Shown piece by piece: positions 48,005-56,480 of a stretch of 64,000 nt of DNA. Every line of letters starts with the position of its first letter. Position 1 is the first letter of the stretch. The DNA comes from Dermatophilus congolensis. Its GTDB lineage: Bacteria > Actinomycetota > Actinomycetes > Actinomycetales > Dermatophilaceae. Location of the stretch: the NCBI RefSeq assembly GCF_900447215.1, contig NZ_UFYA01000001.1, forward strand, positions 372,001 through 436,000, given 5' to 3'. The position numbers and the translations under genes were made by a program. The notes below the pieces were generated by a model, which saw only the letters and a program-made list of their open reading frames with translations, made no database searches and was not told the DNA's origin.

Positions 48005-49690
48005 ATGATGCGCCCCGAGGCAACACCTGAATTGATTGAGCATGCGCGTACGTGGGCTGCCCACGATCCTGATGAGTCTGACCGGGCTACGATCCTTGCG
48101 CTCGCTGATGCTGCGCAGGATGCGGATGAGGCCGCTGCGGCTGAGTTGGTGTCGCGTTTTTCTGGCCCGTTGATGTTCGGTACAGCCGGACTTCGGGCAG
48201 CGGTAGGTGCGGGGGAGAGCCGCATGAGTCGTGCTGTGGTGATTCGGGCCACGGCTGGGCTGGTTGCTTATTTGACGAAAGAGCTGGGGCAAGCCCCGAC
48301 TGTTGTTTTGGGGTGTGATGCCCGGCATGGTTCTTCGCAGTTTCTCCGCGATGCAGCGCAGGTGGTTTCTGCTGCTGGGGGGACTGCTCTTGTGCTCCCG
48401 GAGAAGCTACCTACGCCGGTGACGGCGTTCGCGGTTCGTCGTTTGGGGGCTGATGCGGGTGTGATGATTACTGCATCCCATAACCCGCGGGAAGATAACG
48501 GGTACAAGGTGTATTTGGGTGGGCGTGCTGCTCGCGGTGCCGCCGAAGGGGTGCAGATTGTTCCGCCTGCTGACCGGGGGATTGCCGAATGCATTGCAGC
48601 TGCTCCTTTCGCTGATGAGGTTCCGCGTAATGAAGAGCGCGTGCAGCATGTTGAGTCGGCGTTGTGGGAGGAGTACGTGGATCGGGCTGCCTCGTTGGCG
48701 GTGAGTGATCCTGCGCCGATTCGGATTGTGTTGACGCCTATGCATGGTGTTGGTGGTGCGACTGCGGTGGAGGTGCTGCGCCGGGCGGGGTTCACCCATG
48801 TGCATGTTGTTCCTGAGCAGGCTGAGCCGGATCCAGATTTCCCGACGGTTGCTTTCCCGAACCCAGAGGAGCCTGGTGCTCTTGACTTGGCGTTGGGGCT
48901 GGCTCAGGAGGTAGAGGCGGATGTGGTGATTGCGTTGGATCCGGATGCTGATCGTTGTTCTGTGGGTACGTGTGGCCCGGATGGGTGGCGTCAGCTCACC
49001 GGTGACGAGATCGGCGCATTGTTGGGTGAGCAAGCCGCGGCAGATTCTTCGCGGGTGGGTGACACGTTGGCGAACTCGATTGTTTCGGGTCGGTTGCTGT
49101 CCCGTATCGCGCAGGCGCATGGGTTGCAGCATCAGGCCACGTTGACTGGATTTAAGTGGATTGCGCGTACCGAGGGGCTTCGCTTCGGGTATGAGGAAGC
49201 TATCGGGTACTGCACTGATCCGATGGGGGTTCGGGATAAAGACGGTGTGACGGCGGCGGTGCAGGTTGCTTCGCTGGTGTCGGCGTTGGCTAAGCAGGGT
49301 CGGAGTATTTCTGATGCTTTGGATGACCTTGCCCGTGCTCATGGGTTGCACGCGACGGCGCAGTTGTCGTTCCGAGTAGCAGATACGGCGTTGATTGCAG
49401 ATGCGATGGCTCGGTTGCGCGCGACGCCGCCCAGTGCGTTGGCTGGGTCTGAAGTGAAGCAGGTCGTGGATTTGGCTGATGGGTATGAGGGGTTGGCTCC
49501 TACTGATGGCGTGTTGTTTATCACTGCTGATAACGACCGGGTGATTGCTCGTCCTTCAGGAACTGAGCCGAAGTTGAAGTGTTACTTGGAGGTTGTGGTG
49601 CCGGTTAGTGGTGAGCAGGTGCCGCGGGGTGAGGCTGCGCAGCGGTTGGAGCTGCTGAAGGAGGACATGCGCGCTGCGGTCGGTTTGTGA
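48005..49690 (+). CDS. Phosphohexomutase-family enzyme, probable phosphopentomutase in the deo region
   Basis: 561 residues from ATG 48005, with AAGGAG upstream. Four family motifs are in place: GTAGLRAAVGAG near the N terminus, the phosphoserine loop TASHNPREDNGYK, the magnesium loop DPDADRC, the sugar loop FGYEEAIGY and the phosphate loop RPSGTEPK. Enzymes like this are annotated as phosphoglucomutase or phosphomannomutase; the position after deoA-deoC suggests interconversion of deoxyribose 1- and 5-phosphates. No separate deoB of the alkaline-phosphatase superfamily is in the window. Confidence 0.88.
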   Translation: MMRPEATPELIEHARTWAAHDPDESDRATILALADAAQDADEAAAAELVSRFSGPLMFGTAGLRAAVGAGESRMSRAVVIRATAGLVAYLTKELGQAPTVVLGCDARHGSSQFLRDAAQVVSAAGGTALVLPEKLPTPVTAFAVRRLGADAGVMITASHNPREDNGYKVYLGGRAARGAAEGVQIVPPADRGIAECIAAAPFADEVPRNEERVQHVESALWEEYVDRAASLAVSDPAPIRIVLTPMHGVGGATAVEVLRRAGFTHVHVVPEQAEPDPDFPTVAFPNPEEPGALDLALGLAQEVEADVVIALDPDADRCSVGTCGPDGWRQLTGDEIGALLGEQAAADSSRVGDTLANSIVSGRLLSRIAQAHGLQHQATLTGFKWIARTEGLRFGYEEAIGYCTDPMGVRDKDGVTAAVQVASLVSALAKQGRSISDALDDLARAHGLHATAQLSFRVADTALIADAMARLRATPPSALAGSEVKQVVDLADGYEGLAPTDGVLFITADNDRVIARPSGTEPKLKCYLEVVVPVSGEQVPRGEAAQRLELLKEDMRAAVGL

Positions 49691-49815
49691 TCGAGGCGGT
49701 GAGGCGGGGTGTCTGTTGTGGGCGTCCCGCCCCACTGTTGTGAGGGGTGAGGTTGCTTCGTGGCTATGGGCGGCGCTGCCTGGCCTTAGTGTGCTCGCTT
49801 AGACTTGAGAGCATC

Positions 49816-51330
49816 ATGACGAACGATTCTTCAAACTCTGAAATCCTTCCGGTCGCTCCTCGTCTGCGTGTGGCTCCGAGCCCGACGGGGGACCCGCACG
49901 TGGGCACTGCCTATATGGCGTTGTTTAATCTGGCGCACGCGCGTAAACACGGTGGCGACTTTGTACTGCGGATTGAGGATACGGATCGCTCGCGGTATCG
50001 AGAGGACTCTGAGCAGCAGATTTATGACACGTTGGACTGGTTGGGGTTCACGTGGAGTGAAGGGCCGGATAAGGGTGGTCAGTATGCGCCGTACCGTCAG
50101 TCGGAGCGTCTTGATACGTATCGGCCGTATGTGGATCGGTTGATTGAACAGGGACATGCTTATTACTGCTGGTGTAGCTCTGAACGTTTGAAGGAGATGC
50201 GTGATGAGCAGGCCAGGACGAAGCAGGCGAACACGGGGTATGACCGGTTGTGTTACGGGAAGACGCGTGAGGAGCGTGCACAGTTGCCGGGGTTCACGGA
50301 GACCCCTGTGGTGCGGATGCTTATTCCTGATGATGTTCCACTGGTTTTTGATGACGTGATTCGTGGTGAGGTTAAGGCGCCTCGTCCGGACGATCAGGTC
50401 ATTTTGAAGGCTGATGGGTTCCCCACTTACCACATGGCCGTGGTGGTTGATGATCACGAAATGGGGATCACGCATGTGGTTCGTGGCGAGGAGTGGATCA
50501 GCTCTACGCCGAAGCATTTGTTGCTCTACCGCTGGTTGGGGTTACCTGCGCCAGCTTTTGCGCATATGCCGTTGTTGCGTAATACGGATAAGTCGAAGAT
50601 TTCGAAGCGGAAGAACCCGGCTGCGCGGTTGACCTGGTTTAAAGAGCAGGGGTATTTGCCTGAAGCGTTGGTGAACTTCCTGGCATTGTTGGCCTACCCC
50701 CCGGCGCGTGATGCTGAGGGGAATGAGGTTGAGGTTTTTTCGTTCCAGGATTTCACGGAGCGTTTTGAGTTTTCGCAGATCAGCCCGGTGGGTCCCATTT
50801 TCGATTTGACGAAGTTGGACTGGCTGAACGGTGTGTATATTCGTTCGCTTCCTGTGCCTGAGTTGACGGGGCGTTTGCTGCCGTTCTTGCAAGCTGAGGG
50901 GATTATTGGCCAGCAGCCGACGCCGCGTGATCTTGAGGTACTAGAGGGGGTGACGAAGCTGATTCAGCCGCGTTTGGTGCATTTGACGGGTGCTGCGCAG
51001 CAGGTGCGTCCGTTCTATATCGCTGATGAGGACCTTGAGGTGGCTGAGGACGCGAGGGCACAGCTGAAGGAATCCGCTCCGGAGGTTCTTGACGCCGCGA
51101 TTGCTGCGCTTGAGGCGATCTGTGATGAGGAGTTCACGCACGAGCGAGTTGAGGCGGCATTGCGTTCTGCTGTGGTTGAGGCAATGGGCATTAAACCGAA
51201 GTTCGCTTTTGGTCCGGTGCGGGTGGCTGTTTCTGGTCAGAAAGTGTCACCGCCGCTGTTCGAGTCGATTGAGATTTTGGGTAAAGAGTCTGCGTTGAAT
51301 CGGATGCGGTCGTTGCGGGCATCGTTGTGA
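49816..51330 (+). CDS. gltX: Glutamyl-tRNA synthetase
   Basis: 504 residues from ATG 49816. The class I motifs are HVGT (28-31, HIGH) in RVAPSPTGDPHVGTAY and SKISKR (KMSKS). FVLRIEDTDRSRYREDSEQQ and VVRGEEWISSTPKHLLLY are GluRS-specific. Whether it is discriminating (Glu only) or also charges tRNA-Gln cannot be read with certainty; it matters because both GatCAB and GlnRS genes are present. The stop overlaps the HAD gene start (GTGA). Confidence 0.95.
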   Translation: MTNDSSNSEILPVAPRLRVAPSPTGDPHVGTAYMALFNLAHARKHGGDFVLRIEDTDRSRYREDSEQQIYDTLDWLGFTWSEGPDKGGQYAPYRQSERLDTYRPYVDRLIEQGHAYYCWCSSERLKEMRDEQARTKQANTGYDRLCYGKTREERAQLPGFTETPVVRMLIPDDVPLVFDDVIRGEVKAPRPDDQVILKADGFPTYHMAVVVDDHEMGITHVVRGEEWISSTPKHLLLYRWLGLPAPAFAHMPLLRNTDKSKISKRKNPAARLTWFKEQGYLPEALVNFLALLAYPPARDAEGNEVEVFSFQDFTERFEFSQISPVGPIFDLTKLDWLNGVYIRSLPVPELTGRLLPFLQAEGIIGQQPTPRDLEVLEGVTKLIQPRLVHLTGAAQQVRPFYIADEDLEVAEDARAQLKESAPEVLDAAIAALEAICDEEFTHERVEAALRSAVVEAMGIKPKFAFGPVRVAVSGQKVSPPLFESIEILGKESALNRMRSLRASL

Positions 51331-52073
51331 CGCGCGGCAGTGTGGATTGGTCTGCTCCGGTTCGGGCCCTGATCCTCGACATTGATGACACGTTGCTGGA
51401 TACGCAGCAGGCGATGCGTCAGGCGTGTTGTCGTGGGGCGGAGGCTGCCTGGCCTAGGCAGGCTCCGCCGGTGTGGCAAGCGGTGTCGGATGTGTTTTAC
51501 GAGGATCCTGAGGGCTATTTTGATGCCTACACGCGCGGGGAGCTTGACTTCTCGGCGATGCGGGAGTCGAGATATTTGCGTGCGTGTGACGAGGCTGGTC
51601 TTGGGGCCTCAGGGTTTGAGAATTTCGAGGCTGCGTATCAGTTGGCGTTTAAGCAGTCACAGACGGTATTTGATGATGTCGAGGATTTTTTTGGGGCTAT
51701 CGAGGCTGCTGATGTTCCAGTGTGTTTTGTGACGAATTCTGGAGCTGAGCAGACGGATATGAAATTGGAAGTGTCAGGGTTGTCTGGGCGTGGCGCTGTT
51801 GTTACGACGGACACTTTGGGTGTGGGCAAGCCTGATCGGCGTGTTTTTGATGAGGCGTGTCGATTGATGGGTGTTGACCATGTTGACACGGTCTGTGTTG
51901 GTGACACGTTTAGTTCGGATGTTGTTGGTGGGCGTGGAGCAGGTATGCGGGTGGCGTGGTTACAGCGCCTGGATAGGCCTGCTCCGCGTCATGCGGAATG
52001 GGGGCGCCCGGTTTGTGATGAGGGGGTGCGAGTAGTTGGGTCGTTGCGTGAGGTGGCGACTTTAGTCAGGTAG
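51327..52073 (+). CDS. HAD-family hydrolase
   Basis: 248 residues. HAD motifs I-IV: LILDIDDTLLDT with the nucleophile Asp, CFVTNSGAEQ, VGKPDRRVFDEA with the Lys, and CVGDTFSSDVVGG. A helical cap lies between motifs I and II (subclass I). It probably dephosphorylates a small metabolite. The start overlaps gltX and it ends in a good terminator, so gltX-HAD forms one unit. Confidence 0.9.
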   Translation: MTRGSVDWSAPVRALILDIDDTLLDTQQAMRQACCRGAEAAWPRQAPPVWQAVSDVFYEDPEGYFDAYTRGELDFSAMRESRYLRACDEAGLGASGFENFEAAYQLAFKQSQTVFDDVEDFFGAIEAADVPVCFVTNSGAEQTDMKLEVSGLSGRGAVVTTDTLGVGKPDRRVFDEACRLMGVDHVDTVCVGDTFSSDVVGGRGAGMRVAWLQRLDRPAPRHAEWGRPVCDEGVRVVGSLREVATLVR

Positions 52074-52103
52074 CTTCTCATATGTTGAGAAGTCCTGTTT
52101 TTT
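52074..52103 (+). terminator. Rho-independent terminator after the HAD gene
   Basis: CTTCTCA (52074-52080) pairs with TGAGAAG (52086-52092), followed by TCCTGTTTTTTC. It begins one base after the stop codon. The next 250 bp hold no gene that I can support. Confidence 0.8.
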
Positions 52104-52357
52104 CTCTATTGGCGAACGTTGAGATGAGCTTTCTGGACGTAGGTCCGAATGCGGTTTTCTCTTGGTGTGGGTTCGCTGAATTCTGGGGGATGAAACGTAT
52201 CTAGTGGGTGGGTTCGTGTGTGCTGCCCGCGTGTAGATATTGGTGAATCTGCTGTTCACGGGGATTTATGTGGGCATTCAGGTTTCGTTCTGCGGGGATT
52301 TTCCTTGGCCCTCAAATGAACTCGACCGAAGGTGGGATCACGGCGCATGCTGTAGCT

Positions 52358-54118
52358 ATGAAGTCCGTAGCGCGTTCGGCAGCTTTCACGCTGACAGCGA
52401 TCACAGTTATAGCCGGTGGAGCCTTCACTGCCATCCCGGCCTCCGCTACCACTCCTGCGACCAGCGTGGTCGCGGATGGGAAAAAGCCCTCAGGGGAGAA
52501 AAAACCTTCAGGCGAGAAGAAGCCTGAAGATGAAAGAAAAGATGCAGACGGCCCCCACGCCGATCCGAATCGCAAGCCTGCACCGCTGAGCGTCAAGCAG
52601 GTTGGCAATGTCACTGTGCGTGACTTTGACTTGGGAAACCTGGAAATCGGTCCGGAAAAGAACAAGAAGAGTTTCATCACTCCTGTACGTGGCATCTTCG
52701 TTGCTCCGTCTAAAGCCAAGAATGCACCGTTGGTGTTGATGGGGCATTTGCGAAGCCCCTCATGTACGGGGGATATATTCGCCCATCCCTGCCCTAAAGG
52801 CACTACTGAGATGCGCTATGACCGCGGGATGACCTACTGGGCCCAGGCGTTGGCCGAGAAGGGTTACGCCGTGATTGTGCCGGATCTGAACCCAGTTTTT
52901 ATTAACAAAGATCAAGATGGATATGACCAGCGCAAGGCTTGGTTGCGAGTGATGGAGCGAGCTCGTGACGAAGTACTGGCAGCTGATGCGGGCAAGAAAT
53001 CGATCTTCGGTCGGGGGCTGCAAGACAGCATTGATCAGGCGCACACGGCTCTAGTGGCACACTCGCGCTCAGGTAGCTATATCGCAGACGCTCAGAAGGC
53101 GTGGGCCAAGTCTGTTGCTCCGCTGCGTTCGGTGATGGCCTATGCGCCTTCCCCGAACGACGGCAAGGATGACTTCGACTTCGAAGCGCCGGTGGACCCG
53201 AACATTCCGTATTTTTCGGTGAACGGTGATGAAGACGGAGACGTCAACCTCATGGATCCCAAGTGGTTGACCGAGCATGTGGGGCAGAAGCGCACAGCGT
53301 CGGCGTTGTCTGCGGTAGTCCCTGGCTACGGCCACAACTACATTAACCGGGAATTTAGTAGCCGGAAGATCGATGACCGCAAGAATAAAGATAAGAGTCT
53401 CCCGGGCGCCAAGGCGCATGAAAAGCTCATGATCGAAGCTTCGGCAATGTGGCTTGACAGCACTTTGCGCGGTAAATCGGGACAGATGCCGCTAAAGGCG
53501 GGGGAGCAGCCGCCAGCTACCATCGCAGGCGTTCCTACTTCGTGGCTCATGGTGACGAATGCGCCGAAGTACTCGTTCTTGTCCGGTGCAAGCGGTTCTG
53601 CTAAGGCGCTTGGCAACGGCACGGCACTTGCATGTCACAACTACCCAACGGTTGTTCCGCCTTTCGCGCGGGCTAAGGATGCGTGCCCAGATATTGAAGA
53701 TGGCGTGTTGGAGAACAACTCGCGTCTCACGCGAGTGAAGTTGACTCCTGCTGGCGGGGCACGTTTCACCATCCCGGCGGCCGGGTCTAAAGGGGAGCCT
53801 ACGGGCGTTTCTGATGTTGCTATCCACCTGAGTCCTTCCGGTAGCCGCAAGGACAAAGAAAAAGGTACGGCTATCCATGTCACGGTGCGGTTGGGTAACG
53901 GCAAGGTCTTCGAAACCGATATTCCTGCCACTCATTACGCTCTGAAAGACCGGAAATCGAAGCACGCAAACGGTGTGTACACAATCAAAACTGTGCGGGT
54001 GAAGCTGCCTGACTGGGTGAAGGACCAGAAGATCACCGCAGTAGACATCACTGGTGGTTTGAAGAACGTCAAGGGCGGGTCAGTCGACGTCCGTGCGATT
54101 GATCTAGTGCACCGTTGA
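52358..54118 (+). CDS. Secreted alpha/beta hydrolase with Lys/Pro/Glu repeat
   Basis: 586 residues from ATG 52358, which gives a classical signal peptide (hydrophobic 8-27, cleavage after PASA at 30). Upstream in-frame ATGs at 52268 and 52316 would place 14-30 polar residues before it. Mature protein: a charged repeat KKPSGEKKPSGEKKP (42-56), then an alpha/beta hydrolase domain (about 105-400) with the probable nucleophile Ser236 in VAHSRSGS, where both Gly of the GxSxG elbow are replaced (Ala and Ser), and His in VPGYGHNYIN. Residues 410-586 may form a second beta-rich domain. The substrate is unknown. A bidirectional terminator follows. Confidence 0.8.
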   Translation: MKSVARSAAFTLTAITVIAGGAFTAIPASATTPATSVVADGKKPSGEKKPSGEKKPEDERKDADGPHADPNRKPAPLSVKQVGNVTVRDFDLGNLEIGPEKNKKSFITPVRGIFVAPSKAKNAPLVLMGHLRSPSCTGDIFAHPCPKGTTEMRYDRGMTYWAQALAEKGYAVIVPDLNPVFINKDQDGYDQRKAWLRVMERARDEVLAADAGKKSIFGRGLQDSIDQAHTALVAHSRSGSYIADAQKAWAKSVAPLRSVMAYAPSPNDGKDDFDFEAPVDPNIPYFSVNGDEDGDVNLMDPKWLTEHVGQKRTASALSAVVPGYGHNYINREFSSRKIDDRKNKDKSLPGAKAHEKLMIEASAMWLDSTLRGKSGQMPLKAGEQPPATIAGVPTSWLMVTNAPKYSFLSGASGSAKALGNGTALACHNYPTVVPPFARAKDACPDIEDGVLENNSRLTRVKLTPAGGARFTIPAAGSKGEPTGVSDVAIHLSPSGSRKDKEKGTAIHVTVRLGNGKVFETDIPATHYALKDRKSKHANGVYTIKTVRVKLPDWVKDQKITAVDITGGLKNVKGGSVDVRAIDLVHR

Positions 54119-54141
54119 GGGTGATGTAGTTACGCATTAAA

Positions 54142-54182
54142 AAAAACTCTGCCGCGCTCGTTGTGAGCGCGGCAGAGTTTTT
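54142..54182. terminator. Bidirectional rho-independent terminator
   Basis: An 18-base stem (GC core ACTCTGCCGCGCTC, 5-base loop) flanked by an A-run on one side and T-run on the other serves the hydrolase gene on the plus strand and glnS on the minus strand. Confidence 0.92.
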
Positions 54183-54183
54183 C

Positions 54184-55884
54184 TTATTTCTTGGCGGCTT
54201 TGCGTTTTTGGATGTTGGCCCACTCGTCTTTGAGGCCGACTGTTCGGTGGAAAAGTAAAGATTCGTTCGGGTCGTGAGCGAAGTACCCCAGGCGTTCGAA
54301 CTGAACAACTTCACCTGCGGGAGTTTCAGCAAGGCTGGTCTCGGCGATGGCGTCGAGGACTTCCCGGGAGCGGGGGTTGAGGTCGTCCATCACCTCACCG
54401 GTTTCGGTGCCGGGTGCGGCGGCGGTGAAGAGACGGTCATATAGGGCAACTTTGATGGGTGTGCCGTGTGCGGCAGAGACCCAATGCATGGTCGATTTCA
54501 CTTTTCGGCCGTCGGGGGAGTTGCCGCCCTTGCTGGCTGGGTCGTATGTCGCGTTGATCTGGATTACGTTGCCATCTGCGTCTTTGACAACGTCGGTTGC
54601 GGTGATGAAGTAAGCGCCGCGCAGTCGTACTTCACGTCCGGGGGAGAGGCGGAAGAACTTTGGTGGTGGGACTTCTGCGAAGTCGTCGGTCTCGATGTAT
54701 AGCTCACCAGAGAAAGCGACTTTGCGGGTGCCGTCGTCGAGGTTTTCCGGGTTGTTGACGACGTCGAAGTATTCGACTTCGGGGTTGCCGTCAGCGTCTG
54801 TTGGCCAGTTCGTGAGCACCACTTTGAGGGGGCGTAGAACAGCCATGCGACGTTGACTGGTGATGTTCAAATGCTTGCGTACAAATGATTCGAGCAGTTC
54901 GATGTCGTGACGGCTGTTTGCTTTGGTGATGCCGATGTATTGACAGAATTCACGGATGGCTGCGGCTGGGTAGCCACGGCGGCGGAGGCCACGCAGGGTA
55001 GGAAGGCGTGGGTCGTCCCAGCCGTCAACGGTGCCGTCGGTGATGAGCTGGCGAAGTTTTCGCTTGCTAGTAACGGTGTGAGTGAGTTCGAGGCGAGCGA
55101 ATTCGGTCTGCCGAGGGGCTTCGTGGGGGATAGGCAGCTGAGAGAGGTACCAGTTGTACAGAGGGCGGTGTGTTTCGAACTCTAGGCTGCACAGTGAGTT
55201 AGTGACCCCTTCGATGGCATCGGACTGTCCATGTGCCCAGTCGTAAGTGGGGTAGATGTGCCATTCGCTTCCGGTGCGATGGTGGGCGACGTTTCGAATG
55301 CGATACATGACCGGGTCGCGCAGGCTCATGTCCGGCGATTGCATGTCGATCTTGGCGCGTAGTACGCGGGCGTTTTCGGGGAATTCGCCGGCTTTCATGC
55401 GACGGAGAAGGTCGAGGTTTTCCTCTGGTGAGCGGTCACGGAAAGGGCTTTCGATGCCGGGCTTGCCAAACCCGCCTCGTTGAGCAGAGATGGTGTCGAT
55501 GTCTTGGTCGTCGACGTAGGCCAGGCCTTTGGTAACGAGAAGTTCTGCCCATTCATAGAGCTGCCCAAAGTAGTCCGAAGCATGCTTGAGGGGCATAGGG
55601 ATGTCGAATCCGAGCCAGCGCACGTCATCGACGATGGATTCGACATATTCGGTTTCTTCGGTGTCGGGGTTGGTGTCATCGAGGCGCAGGTTGCAGGTGC
55701 CGTTGAAGTCGGCTGCGATACCAAAGTTGACCGTGATGGCTTTGGCGTGGCCGATGTGGAGGTAGCCGTTAGGTTCAGGGGGGAACCGTGTCTGTACCCG
55801 TCCATTAAATATCGCGTTCTCGAGGTCGCGATGGATCATGTCGCGGACGAAATCTCCCGGGATGGCTGGGTCAGATGCGGTCAT
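54184..55884 (-). CDS. glnS: Glutaminyl-tRNA synthetase
   Basis: 566 residues from ATG 55884 (a GTG five codons upstream is in frame). RFPPEPNGYLHIGHAKAI holds the HIGH motif at 43-46, and VTSKRK at 271-276 is the KMSKS motif, with Thr where E. coli GlnRS has Met. GTCNLRLDDTNPDTEE and the C-terminal anticodon-binding beta-barrels are as in proteobacterial GlnRS. It charges tRNA-Gln directly with Gln. Many actinobacteria lack GlnRS and use GatCAB, so this gene may be acquired. It lies divergent from tRNA-Gln and tRNA-Glu. Confidence 0.95.
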   Translation of the reverse strand: MTASDPAIPGDFVRDMIHRDLENAIFNGRVQTRFPPEPNGYLHIGHAKAITVNFGIAADFNGTCNLRLDDTNPDTEETEYVESIVDDVRWLGFDIPMPLKHASDYFGQLYEWAELLVTKGLAYVDDQDIDTISAQRGGFGKPGIESPFRDRSPEENLDLLRRMKAGEFPENARVLRAKIDMQSPDMSLRDPVMYRIRNVAHHRTGSEWHIYPTYDWAHGQSDAIEGVTNSLCSLEFETHRPLYNWYLSQLPIPHEAPRQTEFARLELTHTVTSKRKLRQLITDGTVDGWDDPRLPTLRGLRRRGYPAAAIREFCQYIGITKANSRHDIELLESFVRKHLNITSQRRMAVLRPLKVVLTNWPTDADGNPEVEYFDVVNNPENLDDGTRKVAFSGELYIETDDFAEVPPPKFFRLSPGREVRLRGAYFITATDVVKDADGNVIQINATYDPASKGGNSPDGRKVKSTMHWVSAAHGTPIKVALYDRLFTAAAPGTETGEVMDDLNPRSREVLDAIAETSLAETPAGEVVQFERLGYFAHDPNESLLFHRTVGLKDEWANIQKRKAAKK

Positions 55885-56057
55885 ACGGAAACCGTACACA
55901 AAGCGACGGCGCCAGTCTGAGTGACTGTGTCGACAGGTCGATTTGGTGACTAGCGTTATTCCCGGCTAATGTTTCTTCTCGGATCGGGCTTCCGGGCGGA
56001 TCTTCCTCCTCTACGTGTTAGGGTGCAGGTTCCCCTCTCGGAAAAATCGATACCCCT

Positions 56058-56129
56058 TGGGGTATGGTGTAATTGGCAGCACGACTGATTCTGGTTCAGT
56101 TAGTCTAGGTTCGAGTCCTGGTACCCCAG
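56058..56129 (+). tRNA. tRNA-Gln (anticodon CTG)
   Basis: 72 bases. Acceptor stem TGGGGTA pairs with TACCCCA with discriminator G; the anticodon stem ACTGA/TCAGT encloses TTCTGGT, giving anticodon CTG for CAG codons. The T arm GGTTCGAGTCC is normal. CCA is not encoded. The first pair is U1-A72, an identity element for Gln-tRNA systems. Confidence 0.95.
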
Positions 56130-56255
56130 CGCAGAGCTCTTCTTGCTGAAGAGTTCTTCTGATTCAAGCCCACAGCTTCAATCAACGGATTATGAACATC
56201 CGACCTGGTCAGGTAAAGTTCATGAAGTCGCTGAGCATAATCATGCAAAGCGAAT

Positions 56256-56328
56256 GGCCCCGTAGTGTAGCGGCCTAGCACGCTGCCCTCTCAAGGCGGT
56301 AACGCCGGTTCGAACCCGGTCGGGGCTA
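56256..56328 (+). tRNA. tRNA-Glu (anticodon CTC)
   Basis: 73 bases. Acceptor GGCCCCG pairs with CGGGGCT (G1-U72, as in other actinobacterial tRNA-Glu), discriminator A. The anticodon stem CTGCC/GGCGG encloses CTCTCAA, giving CTC for GAG codons. The T arm GGTTCGAACCC is normal. CCA is not encoded. It follows tRNA-Gln by 126 bp and ends before a strong terminator. Confidence 0.95.
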
Positions 56329-56333
56329 CAAAT

Positions 56334-56371
56334 AAAAATAACCCCCGCTCACATGAGCGGGGGTTATTTTT
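56334..56371 (+). terminator. Rho-independent terminator after tRNA-Glu
   Basis: An 18-base perfect stem (AACCCCCGCTCA core) with a 2-base loop and A/T flanks ends five bases after the tRNA-Glu discriminator base. The symmetric A- and T-runs would also allow it to stop transcription from the pyc side. Confidence 0.92.
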
Positions 56372-56480
56372 ATGCCACGACACGCAAACGCAGCATCATT
56401 AGTACCGCCAACCACACAACAAACGCCCCACCCGGTGGGGAATCCGAATAAACGAACTCCCCACCATATGAGGCAACTCC

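Noticed and set aside
49703-49731. Weak hairpin after the phosphohexomutase gene
   Set aside because: Only six base pairs with a long loop and no T-run; not enough to call a terminator.
52268-52357. Longer start for the secreted hydrolase
   Set aside because: It would bury the signal peptide behind 30 residues; the start at 52358 gives a standard secreted protein, although a GGGGA site before 52268 keeps this open.
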